6,668 bases of DNA from an uncultured Lachnospiraceae bacterium (GTDB lineage Bacteria > Bacillota > Clostridia > Lachnospirales > Lachnospiraceae), in assembly GCA_947068385.1 (NCBI GenBank), contig CAMTBF010000211.1:1-6668 (forward strand), given 5' to 3'. The translations under genes were made by a program, and so were the position numbers. The stretch's first letter is position 1, and each line of letters begins with the position of its first letter. This document shows positions 1 to 6,668 of the stretch, piece by piece. Below the pieces are notes generated by a model. It worked only from the letters and a program-made list of their open reading frames with translations. It made no database searches and was not told the DNA's origin.

Positions 1-38
1 ACAGGAATGCCGTCTGCCGATGCAGCACGGATTCCTGT
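1..38 (-). terminator. Probable intrinsic terminator stem after ilvC (cut by window edge)
   Basis: A strong hairpin begins 28 bp past the ilvC stop. The outer arms ACAGGAAT (1-8) and ATTCCTGT (31-38) pair over 8 bp. After a bulged base, 10-13 pairs with 27-30, and after another bulge 14-17 pairs with 22-25, leaving a 4-nt loop. On the minus strand any U-run would fall beyond position 1, outside the window, so the terminator identity is inferred from the hairpin and its place at the end of the cluster. Confidence 0.55.
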
Positions 39-66
39 GGGATGTTCCGGTTCCGGGGAATAAGCC

Positions 67-1206
<1,140 letters not shown>

Positions 1207-1214
1207 CTATTCCC

Positions 1215-1715
1215 TCAGTCCAGGCGCACCACAGGCTCCGTGCCTCGCCCCAGTCCGGCGATGCCTGTGCGGGCCAGCTCCAGAATCTCGTATCCCTCCA
1301 GCAGGCCGATGAAAGCGTCAATCTTCTGCTGATTGCCTGTGAGCTCAATCATCAGGCTCTCCGGCGCGATGTCGATGATCTTGGCCCGGAAGATGTCCGC
1401 TACGGAGATGACTCCCTGCCTCTGCTCCGCGGTGGCGCGCACCTTGACCATGATCAGCTCCCGGTATACGCTCTTTTCCGGTTTTAATTCCTTGATATTC
1501 CGCACATCCTCCAGCTTGGCCACCTGCTTCTCGATCTGCTCCAGGATCTCGTCGTCGCCGGAAGCCACAATCGTGATGCGGGTGATGCGGGGATCCGAGG
1601 TCACGCCTGCCGTAATGCTCTCCACATTATAGCCGCGCCTGGCAAAAAGCCCTGAAATCCGGCTCAGGACGCCGGATGTATTGTTGACCAGCAATTGGAA
1701 TACTTTCTTCTGCAT
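1215..1715 (-). CDS. ilvN: Acetohydroxyacid synthase small (regulatory) subunit, canonical copy (ilvN copy 2)
   Basis: A 166-residue regulatory subunit of acetohydroxyacid synthase. This family binds the large subunit, raises its activity and confers feedback inhibition by valine or related amino acids. The N-terminal ACT domain spans roughly residues 4-75, with NNTSGVLSRISGLFARRGYN (11-30) matching the effector-binding loop; Asn12 and Gly15 correspond to the valine-site Asn and Gly of E. coli IlvH. The C-terminal domain has the family signatures RELIMVKV (85-92), FRAKIIDIAPESL (109-121), ELTG and ARTGIAGLGRG (148-158). The start at 1715 is chosen because MQKKVFQ matches family N-termini and a purine-rich SD precedes it; 21 further in-frame codons upstream overlap the promoter. 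It is homologous along its whole length to the preceding gene but more canonical in its C-terminal half. It has its own promoter and is followed by ilvC. The family call is firm; its large-subunit partner is uncertain. Confidence 0.95.
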   Translation of the reverse strand: MQKKVFQLLVNNTSGVLSRISGLFARRGYNVESITAGVTSDPRITRITIVASGDDEILEQIEKQVAKLEDVRNIKELKPEKSVYRELIMVKVRATAEQRQGVISVADIFRAKIIDIAPESLMIELTGNQQKIDAFIGLLEGYEILELARTGIAGLGRGTEPVVRLD

Positions 1716-1726
1716 TGCACCATCTT

Positions 1727-1736
1727 CTCCTTCCTT
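1727..1736 (-). promoter_or_regulatory. Ribosome binding site of ilvN copy 2
   Basis: AAGGAAGGAG on the minus strand, with GGAG 11 nt before the ATG at 1715. This spacing is rather long. An out-of-frame ATG at 1723-1721 lies closer to it, but opens only a 19-codon frame. The site supports the 1715 start over the in-frame upstream ATGs at 1754 and 1778, which lie on or within the promoter. Confidence 0.7.
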
Positions 1737-1749
1737 AAACTCCTTCGCT

Positions 1750-1778
1750 ATCATACCAATTTCCGGCTGAAATGTCAA
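1750..1778 (-). promoter_or_regulatory. Strong internal sigma-A-type promoter for ilvN copy 2-ilvC
   Basis: On the minus strand a perfect -35 TTGACA (1778-1773), a 17-bp spacer (1772-1756) and -10 TATGAT (1755-1750, 5 of 6) preceded by TGG, giving an extended -10. Transcription would start near 1743, leaving a leader of about 28 nt before ilvN copy 2. It is the best promoter match in the window and lies in an AT-rich gap within otherwise GC-rich DNA. It would uncouple ilvN copy 2 and ilvC from the upstream metH-ilvB-ilvN1 transcript. Confidence 0.8.
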
Positions 1779-1799
1779 TAAAAGCCTAATCTTTCAGCC
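1765..1799 (-). repeat. 8-bp inverted repeat flanking the -35 of the internal promoter
   Basis: GGCTGAAA (minus strand 1799-1792) and TTTCAGCC (1772-1765) are perfect inverted copies 19 nt apart. In RNA the stem can extend by two U-G pairs and one U-A pair. The first arm lies 7 nt after the stop codon of ilvN copy 1, and the second occupies half of the promoter spacer, next to the -35. It could be an operator, or a hairpin protecting the 3' end of the upstream transcript. It lacks a following U-run, so it is not a standard intrinsic terminator. Confidence 0.5.
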
Positions 1800-1806
1800 A
1801 AAGCCG

Positions 1807-2301
1807 TCAGCCCTCGTCGTTCTCCGCGCACTTGGAGAGCGCCACTGTCCCGGTGCGGGCCACCTCCACGATGCTGATGGTCTGGAGCATCTTGATCATG
1901 AGCTTGATCTTCTCCGGCTCGTCGCAGATCTGGATCATCATGAAGTGCTTGGACATGTCCACGATCTGGGCCTTCATGATCTCGCACAGCTCCATGATCT
2001 CCCGGCGGTTGCCCTTGTTGTATCTGATCTTGATGAGCATCAGCTCCCTGGCTATGCACTGCTGCTCCGCAAAGGTCTTCACCTTGATGACATCCAGCTT
2101 CTTGTTCAGCTGCTTCTCGATCTGCTCGATGGTGCGCTCGTCCCCGCTGCTGACGATGGTCATGCAGGACACGTCGCTGTTGTCGGTCTCTCCCACCACG
2201 AGGCTGTCTATGTTGAAGCAGCGCCTGGCAAACAGGCCTGCCACCTTGCCCAGTACGCCGGAACGGTTCTCCACCAGCACGGAATATATTCTTTTCCTCA
2301 T
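1807..2301 (-). CDS. ilvN: Acetohydroxyacid synthase small (regulatory) subunit, divergent copy (ilvN copy 1)
   Basis: A 164-residue homologue of the acetohydroxyacid synthase regulatory subunit. The ACT domain (about residues 4-75) is well preserved: SVLVENRSGVLGKVAGLFAR (7-26), Asn12 and Gly15 at the effector loop, and EQIEKQLNKKLDV (59-71). The C-terminal domain keeps RELMLIKI (85-92) and VARTGTVALSK (147-157). In the segment between them, however, the usual RAK.IDV.PES and E.TG motifs are replaced by KAQIVDMSKHFMMIQICDEP (110-129), and Cys28 replaces the common Gly of RRGYN. The start at 2301 has AGGAGG 7 nt upstream. It lies 27 nt after ilvB and is surely translated from the same message, so it is the natural partner of that large subunit. 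No frameshift or truncation is seen. Assignment to the family is firm; whether it still binds valine is open. Confidence 0.94.
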   Translation of the reverse strand: MRKRIYSVLVENRSGVLGKVAGLFARRCFNIDSLVVGETDNSDVSCMTIVSSGDERTIEQIEKQLNKKLDVIKVKTFAEQQCIARELMLIKIRYNKGNRREIMELCEIMKAQIVDMSKHFMMIQICDEPEKIKLMIKMLQTISIVEVARTGTVALSKCAENDEG

Positions 2302-2328
2302 AAAATATCCTCCTATCCCAGTCCCTTT

Positions 2329-3942
2329 CTATACCAAATCCATAGGGTCTATCACGCATTCCAGCAGCATGGACTCGTCCTTTTCCAGGAACGCCTCTAT
2401 GGTCTCGTCACATTTCTCCATGTTCTCCAGCCGCAGGAAGGGAATGCCGTATGCCGCGGAAAGCTTCTCCAGATCCGGGCTCCCGGACAGGTCTACCACG
2501 GAATACTGATCCTGATAGGTGAAATGCTGGTACTGTCGCACCATCCCCAGGTAATTGTTCTTCAGCACAACGATCTTCACAGGGATATGGTGCTGGCACA
2601 TGGTGGCCAGCTCCATCATGGACATCTGGAAGGAGCCGTCCCCGCAGACAGCCACCACCTGCCTCTCCGGCGCGGCCACCTTGGCCCCCATGGCCGCCGG
2701 GATGGAATATCCCATGGTGCCCATGCCGCCGGAGGTGAAGAACTTCCCCTTGCGCACCTTCACATAGCCGCAGGACCAGATCTGGTTCTGGCCCACGTCC
2801 GCCACGTAGATGGCGTCCTCCTGCATCCTCTCGGTGAGCCGCATGATAAACTTGGCAGGGTCTACATAGGCCGGGTCGGGCTTGCGCTTGCTGGCCATAG
2901 CCTTCCGGTATTCCCTCAGGGTGTCCAGCCACTCCTGGCAGTTGCAGGTGAACTCCTCCTTCTCCAGATCCTCGAAGATATGCTTCGCGTCCCCCACCAG
3001 GGGTATGGTGGGGCCTGCGTTCTTGCCGATCTCCGCGGGATCCACGTCGATGTGCACCAGCACCTTGTTCCGGGTGATCATGTCCGGCTGGTTCACGGCC
3101 CGGTCGGCCACCCTGGCCCCCACCATGATCAGCAAATCCGACTCGTTCATGGCCCGGTTGGCATAGGCCTTGCCGTTGTTGCCCACCATCCGGAAATAAA
3201 GGGGGTGGTCCGTGGGCATGGCGCCGATTCCCATCATGGTGGACACCACGGGGATGTTGTGGGTCTCCGCGAACCTGCGCAGCTCTCCCTCGGCCTCAGC
3301 CAGCAGCACGCCGCCGCCAGCGCAGATCAAGGGGCGCTTTGCCTTCTCCAGCTCCCTGACCACCTTTTTGATCTGCACCGCGTTGCCCTTCACCGTGGGC
3401 TTGTAGGTGCGCAGGGACACGCTCTCCGGATACTTGAACTTGGCGATTGGGGCGTTCTGGATATCGATGGGCACATCGATCAGCACAGGGCCGCGTCTGC
3501 CCGTATTGGCGATGTGGAAAGCCTCCTTGAACACCCTGGGAATATCGTTCACATTCTTTACTAAATAGCTGTATTTTACAAAGGACTCCACGGCTCCGGT
3601 GATATCGGCCTCCTGGAACACATCGCTGCCAAGGAGCTCGCTGTTCACCTGGCCGGTGATGCAGATCAGGGGGATGCTGTCCGCGAAGGCGGTGGCGATG
3701 CCCGTGATCACATTGGTGGCGCCGGGGCCGGAGGTGACGGCGCATACGCCGGGCCTTCCGGTGATCCGGGACACTCCGCTGGCCGCATGGGCCGCGTTCT
3801 GCTCCGTGCGGATGAGAATCGTCCGGATGTCCGATTCCAGGATGCTGTTGTAAAAAGGACAGATGGCTACGCCGGGATACCCGAATACCGTCGTGACTCC
3901 TTCCTCCTCCAGACATTTGACAATGGCATCTGCACCTAACAT
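2329..3942 (-). CDS. ilvB: Acetohydroxyacid (acetolactate) synthase large subunit, divergent type
   Basis: A 537-residue ThDP enzyme expected to condense two pyruvates to acetolactate, or pyruvate with 2-ketobutyrate to acetohydroxybutyrate, the first common step of branched-chain amino acid synthesis. The three usual domains are present: an N-terminal pyrimidine-binding domain with catalytic Glu47 in RTEQ and Phe109-Gln110 in GSDVFQEAD; a central FAD-type domain with GGG (209-211), GARVADR (275-281) and HIDVDPAEIGKNAG (297-310); and a C-terminal ThDP domain with GDG (434-436) and Asn462-Asn463. The start at 3942 has AGGAGG 7 nt upstream, and the N-terminus aligns with family members. Several positions differ from canonical AHAS: RHEQ is RTEQ, the PKD lysine is Ile159, MHG is NNG (255-257), QHQMW is QNQIW (385-389) and RQWQ is RQYQ (Tyr471). 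The neighbouring ilvN and ilvC genes support AHAS. A related ThDP carboligase with other substrate preference is the main alternative. Confidence 0.92.
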   Translation of the reverse strand: MLGADAIVKCLEEEGVTTVFGYPGVAICPFYNSILESDIRTILIRTEQNAAHAASGVSRITGRPGVCAVTSGPGATNVITGIATAFADSIPLICITGQVNSELLGSDVFQEADITGAVESFVKYSYLVKNVNDIPRVFKEAFHIANTGRRGPVLIDVPIDIQNAPIAKFKYPESVSLRTYKPTVKGNAVQIKKVVRELEKAKRPLICAGGGVLLAEAEGELRRFAETHNIPVVSTMMGIGAMPTDHPLYFRMVGNNGKAYANRAMNESDLLIMVGARVADRAVNQPDMITRNKVLVHIDVDPAEIGKNAGPTIPLVGDAKHIFEDLEKEEFTCNCQEWLDTLREYRKAMASKRKPDPAYVDPAKFIMRLTERMQEDAIYVADVGQNQIWSCGYVKVRKGKFFTSGGMGTMGYSIPAAMGAKVAAPERQVVAVCGDGSFQMSMMELATMCQHHIPVKIVVLKNNYLGMVRQYQHFTYQDQYSVVDLSGSPDLEKLSAAYGIPFLRLENMEKCDETIEAFLEKDESMLLECVIDPMDLV

Positions 3943-3992
3943 ATCAATTCCTCCTCTATTATCAACATTTTTTTCATCAGCATTTTTATGCC

Positions 3993-6530
3993 TCAGTCGG
4001 CAGCTTTTTCCCGCACAAGCCTCTGCGCCAGCTTCACCGCCTCCGCCGCGTCCGCGGAATAACCGTCCGCGCCGATCTCATCCGCGTATTCCCGGGTGAT
4101 GACCGCGCCGCCGATCATGATCTTGGCGCTCACCTTCTCCTCCTTCGCGTAGGCCACCACCTCCCGCATGCGCTGCATGGTGGTGGTCATCAGGGCCGAC
4201 AGGGCGATAATCCTGGCGTTGTTCTCCTTTGCCGCCCGGATGATATCCTCCTTGGGCACGTCCTTGCCCAGGTCGATGACCCGGAAGCCGTAGTTCTTCA
4301 GCATCAGCGCCACCAGGTTCTTGCCGATATCATGGATGTCCCCCTCCACGGTGGCGATGACCACCACGGGCATGTCTTCCGCATCCGTCTCTCTCAGCAG
4401 AAGCGGCTCCAGTATCTCGATGGAGCTCTTCATGGCCTCCGCGCTGCCGATGAGCTGGGGAAGGAAATACCGGCCCTTGTCGAAGAGCTCGCCCACCTCG
4501 TTGATGGCAGGGAGAAGCACCTCATGCAGCAGGGCCTGGGGCTCCTCGCCCTGGGCCAGGACCTCTTTGGTCTGGGCGGCGATGCCCTTGCGGTTGCCCT
4601 TGAGGACGGAATGGTACAGGGCCTCCCGGCATACGTTTGTGGCTTCCGGCTTAGGAGCGGCGTCTGGCGTCTGGTCGTCCGCGCGCCGGCTTTCGGCTTT
4701 TCCGGGGATTACAGCCTTCTCCTCAAGGGCCGCGCTCCTGATTCGCGCCGCTTCCTGTTCCTTTTTCTTCTCTCTTTTCTCTGCCAGCGTGCCTGCATAT
4801 TCGATATACCGTATATCCGCCTCTTCCTTCGCAAGCAGCAGGTCCGCGGCAAAAGCGCTGGCCATCAGCAGCTCCTGGGAGGGGTTCGCGATGGCCATGG
4901 TCAGCCCTTCCCGGATGGCCATGGTCAGGAAGGCCGCGTTCACGTACCCCCGCTCCGGCATGCCGAAGGAGATGTTGGACAGGCCGCAGATGGTGGCAAG
5001 CCCCTTCTCCTTACAGTAGCGGATGGTCTCCAGCGTCTCCACCGCCGCCCTTTTATTGGCCCCCACCGTGGACACCAGGCCGTCCACGATGATATCCTCT
5101 TTTTTCAGGCCCAGGGAATATGCCCTTTCCAGCACAGTCTCTATGATATGTATCTTCTCTTCCAGGCTCTTCGGCAGCCCTTCGTCCGAGAGGGGCAGCA
5201 GGATGAACATGGCGCCGTATTTCTTTACGATCGGCAGGAGCTTCTCGAATTTCTCCGCCTCCAGCGACACGGAATTCACCAGGGCCCTGCCGGGGTAATG
5301 GCGAAGCGCCGCCTCCAGCACCTCCACATGGCTGGAGTCCAGGGAGAGGGGCAGATGGGACACGCCGCCTATCTCCTCCAGGGCCCGCAGCATGGTCTCC
5401 CTCTCGTCGATGCCGCTCATGCCCATGTTCACGTCCAGCACCTGCGCGCCGCACCGCTCCTGCTCCTCGGCGAACTGCACCACCTTATCGAAATTCCCCT
5501 CCCTCAACTGGGCCTGCAGCAGCTTTTTCCCGGTGGGATTGATGCGCTCCCCCACGATCAGGAAGCTGCCCTCCAGGCCGAAATCCACCGTCCGGCGCTC
5601 CGAAGTCAGGTATCGGACGCCCTCTCTCCTGTCGGCCCTTTCAGAGACGGGGCCTTTCCCAAAGCTGTCCCGAAGCTTCCTGATGTATTCCGGCGTAGTA
5701 CCGCAGCATCCCCCCAGGACGGAAGCCCCGGCCTCTGCCAGCAGCTTCATCTCCTCCGCGAAGGTGTCCGCGTCCATGTCATAATCGGTACGCCCTCCCT
5801 CCAGATGGGGCAGGCCCGCATTGGGCTTGGCGATGATGGGGATTCCTGTGCAGGCCGCCATGTCGGCGATCACCTGCTTCATTTTGGCCGGGCCTGTGGA
5901 GCAGTTGGCCCCCACAGCCGCTGCGCCCAGGGATTCCAGCACGATGGCCGCGGTCGTGGGATCCGTCCCGAACAGAGTCCTCCCATCCGCCTCAAAGGTC
6001 ATGGTCACCATCACCGGCAGGTCGCAGGCCTCCTTTGCCGCGATCAGCGCCGCCCGGGCCTCCGCCAGGCTCATCATGGTCTCCACCACCAGGAGGTCCA
6101 CCCCTGCGTCCGCCAAAGCCCTGACCTGCTGCTTATAGACATCTATCAGCTCTTCCAGCTCCATATCCCCCACCGGGGAAAGCTGCCGCCCTGTCATGGT
6201 CAGGTCTCCGGCCAGGTACACCGGCCTGTCCGCCTCCGAAGCCGCCTGCCTGGAAATGGCCACCAGGCCTCTCACCATCTCCTCCAGCCGCCCTGCCAGC
6301 CCGTAGTCCGACAGCTTTATCCGGTTGGCCGTAAAGGTGGGCACGTACAGGATGTCCGTACCGGCCGCCACGTACTGCCTCTGGAGCTCCAGCATCACAT
6401 CGGGATGCTCCAGGATCCACTGTTCCGGACAGACTCCGGAGGGCATGCCCGCCCTGACCAGGTTGGAGCCTGTGGCCCCGTCCAGATATAGATACGATTT
6501 CGCTATGTTGTCAAATTCCTTTTTTGTCAT
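3993..6530 (-). CDS. metH: Cobalamin-dependent methionine synthase, without reactivation domain
   Basis: An 845-residue cytoplasmic enzyme that transfers the methyl group of 5-methyltetrahydrofolate to homocysteine through protein-bound cobalamin. The homocysteine domain (about 10-295) shows DGATGS (17-22) and the zinc ligands Cys210 in GANCS and Cys275-Cys276 in GGCCGTTP. The folate domain (about 320-575) begins at VGERINPTGKK (326-336) and carries DVNMG (366-370) and LSLDSS (395-400). After a charged linker (580-632) come the cobalamin cap (about 633-715, with FLPQLIGSAEAM, 689-700) and the B12 Rossmann domain with DIHDIGK (731-737), where His733 is the cobalt ligand, Ser778 and GGAVIT (807-812). 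The protein ends there, so the AdoMet-binding reactivation domain of E. coli MetH (about 1,227 residues) is absent, as in Thermotoga maritima MetH. The ATG at 6530 has GAGG 5 nt upstream. It lies 50 nt before ilvB and is probably cotranscribed with it. Confidence 0.95.
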   Translation of the reverse strand: MTKKEFDNIAKSYLYLDGATGSNLVRAGMPSGVCPEQWILEHPDVMLELQRQYVAAGTDILYVPTFTANRIKLSDYGLAGRLEEMVRGLVAISRQAASEADRPVYLAGDLTMTGRQLSPVGDMELEELIDVYKQQVRALADAGVDLLVVETMMSLAEARAALIAAKEACDLPVMVTMTFEADGRTLFGTDPTTAAIVLESLGAAAVGANCSTGPAKMKQVIADMAACTGIPIIAKPNAGLPHLEGGRTDYDMDADTFAEEMKLLAEAGASVLGGCCGTTPEYIRKLRDSFGKGPVSERADRREGVRYLTSERRTVDFGLEGSFLIVGERINPTGKKLLQAQLREGNFDKVVQFAEEQERCGAQVLDVNMGMSGIDERETMLRALEEIGGVSHLPLSLDSSHVEVLEAALRHYPGRALVNSVSLEAEKFEKLLPIVKKYGAMFILLPLSDEGLPKSLEEKIHIIETVLERAYSLGLKKEDIIVDGLVSTVGANKRAAVETLETIRYCKEKGLATICGLSNISFGMPERGYVNAAFLTMAIREGLTMAIANPSQELLMASAFAADLLLAKEEADIRYIEYAGTLAEKREKKKEQEAARIRSAALEEKAVIPGKAESRRADDQTPDAAPKPEATNVCREALYHSVLKGNRKGIAAQTKEVLAQGEEPQALLHEVLLPAINEVGELFDKGRYFLPQLIGSAEAMKSSIEILEPLLLRETDAEDMPVVVIATVEGDIHDIGKNLVALMLKNYGFRVIDLGKDVPKEDIIRAAKENNARIIALSALMTTTMQRMREVVAYAKEEKVSAKIMIGGAVITREYADEIGADGYSADAAEAVKLAQRLVREKAAD

Positions 6531-6535
6531 ATCAT

Positions 6536-6539
6536 CCTC
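6536..6539 (-). promoter_or_regulatory. Ribosome binding site of metH
   Basis: GAGG on the minus strand lies 5 nt before the ATG at 6530. It supports this start over a TTG at 6587, which would add 19 residues and sits about where transcription is predicted to begin. Confidence 0.65.
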
Positions 6540-6592
6540 AACTCTGCCGCCTGATTCCCGCGGGCTGTCTCTTCTCAAAAATCTCAACCTTT

Positions 6593-6622
6593 ATCATACC
6601 ATAGACATAATTTAATCGTAAA
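6593..6622 (-). promoter_or_regulatory. Probable sigma-A-type promoter of metH with extended -10
   Basis: On the minus strand -35-like TTTACG (6622-6617, 4 of 6), an 18-bp spacer and -10 TATGAT (6598-6593) preceded by TGG, an extended -10. Transcription would begin near 6586, giving a leader of about 55 nt, too short for a known methionine or cobalamin riboswitch. The ten bases TGGTATGATA are identical to those of the promoter before ilvN copy 2. The DNA here is AT-rich compared with the flanking gene. Confidence 0.6.
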
Positions 6623-6639
6623 GGGGCGGATTTATCCAA

Positions 6640-6652
6640 TTTGTGATACAAA
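6640..6652. repeat. Short inverted repeat upstream of the metH promoter
   Basis: TTTGT-GAT-ACAAA is a perfect 5-bp inverted repeat with a 3-bp centre, lying 17 bp upstream of the candidate -35 of metH. The position fits a regulator binding site, but the element is short, AT-rich and seen once, so it may be chance. I do not recognise it as a known operator. Confidence 0.25.
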
Positions 6653-6668
6653 ACTGTTGCGGAAATCA

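Noticed and set aside
1664..1723. Out-of-frame 19-codon mini-ORF overlapping the ilvN copy 2 start
   Set aside because: Its ATG is only 3 nt from the GGAG, the peptide has no run of regulatory codons (Val, Leu or Ile), and it most likely arises by chance. A translational coupling role cannot be excluded.
1716..1778. 21-codon in-frame extension of ilvN copy 2
   Set aside because: It would start on the -35 box of the internal promoter, upstream of its transcription start, and homologues begin at the internal Met.
1765..1799. Inverted repeat as an intrinsic terminator between the ilvN copies
   Set aside because: The stem is followed by GGAAATTGG, not a U-run, and its loop is 19 nt long. Operator or 3'-end stabiliser fits better.
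1945..3564. Long open frame (539 codons) on the plus strand opposite ilvB and ilvN copy 1
   Set aside because: It spans two real minus-strand genes and their gap, has a His/Leu-rich composition and no recognisable motif. It is an antisense by-product of codon bias.
3958..3963. GATAAT -10-like box just before ilvB on the minus strand
   Set aside because: There is no acceptable -35 at 16-18 bp and no TG extension. The short AT-rich gap easily produces such a match.
4332..6491. Very long open frame (719 codons) on the plus strand opposite metH
   Set aside because: It is the antisense of a well-recognised gene. Its translation is rich in His, Leu, Gln and Gly with no domain, as expected from mirrored GC-rich codons.
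6557..6564. CCCGCGGG palindrome in the metH leader
   Set aside because: An isolated 8-bp palindrome in GC-rich DNA cannot form a useful hairpin because it lacks a loop, and it is not repeated elsewhere in the gaps.

Overview
All five convincing genes lie on the minus strand and form one amino-acid biosynthesis cluster. In transcription order (right to left) they are: a cobalamin-dependent methionine synthase (metH, 6530-3993), an acetohydroxyacid synthase large subunit (ilvB, 3942-2329), two consecutive small regulatory subunits of that enzyme (ilvN copy 1, 2301-1807; ilvN copy 2, 1715-1215), and ketol-acid reductoisomerase (ilvC, 1086-67). A hairpin at 1-38, just after ilvC, probably begins the terminator, whose U-run would lie outside the window.

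The window suggests a GC-rich member of the Clostridia, most likely Lachnospiraceae-like. Reasons are AGGAGG-type ribosome binding sites, consensus sigma-A-like promoters in AT-rich gaps, a short class I IlvC, and a MetH without the C-terminal reactivation domain. This placement is inference, not a database match.

Two promoters can be read. One, with an extended -10 (6593-6622), lies before metH and probably drives metH-ilvB-ilvN1. The other is nearly perfect (TTGACA, 17 bp, TATGAT, extended TG) and lies in the 91-bp gap between the two ilvN genes (1750-1778). It would transcribe ilvN copy 2 and ilvC independently. An 8-bp inverted repeat flanks the -35 of this internal promoter. No T-box, SAM or cobalamin riboswitch is visible within the window.

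Together IlvB and IlvN make acetolactate from pyruvate, or acetohydroxybutyrate from pyruvate plus 2-ketobutyrate. IlvC isomerises and reduces these products toward valine, leucine and isoleucine. MetH is a separate pathway step sharing the same transcript direction.

The most interesting observations are these. The IlvB keeps the catalytic Glu47 and the ThDP and FAD signatures, but differs from canonical AHAS at many otherwise well-conserved active-site positions. It is followed by a regulatory subunit that is itself divergent in its C-terminal half. A canonical second regulatory subunit then sits behind its own promoter together with ilvC. This suggests two AHAS regulatory circuits meeting in one locus. 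I found no mobile elements, RNA genes, CRISPR arrays or broken genes.
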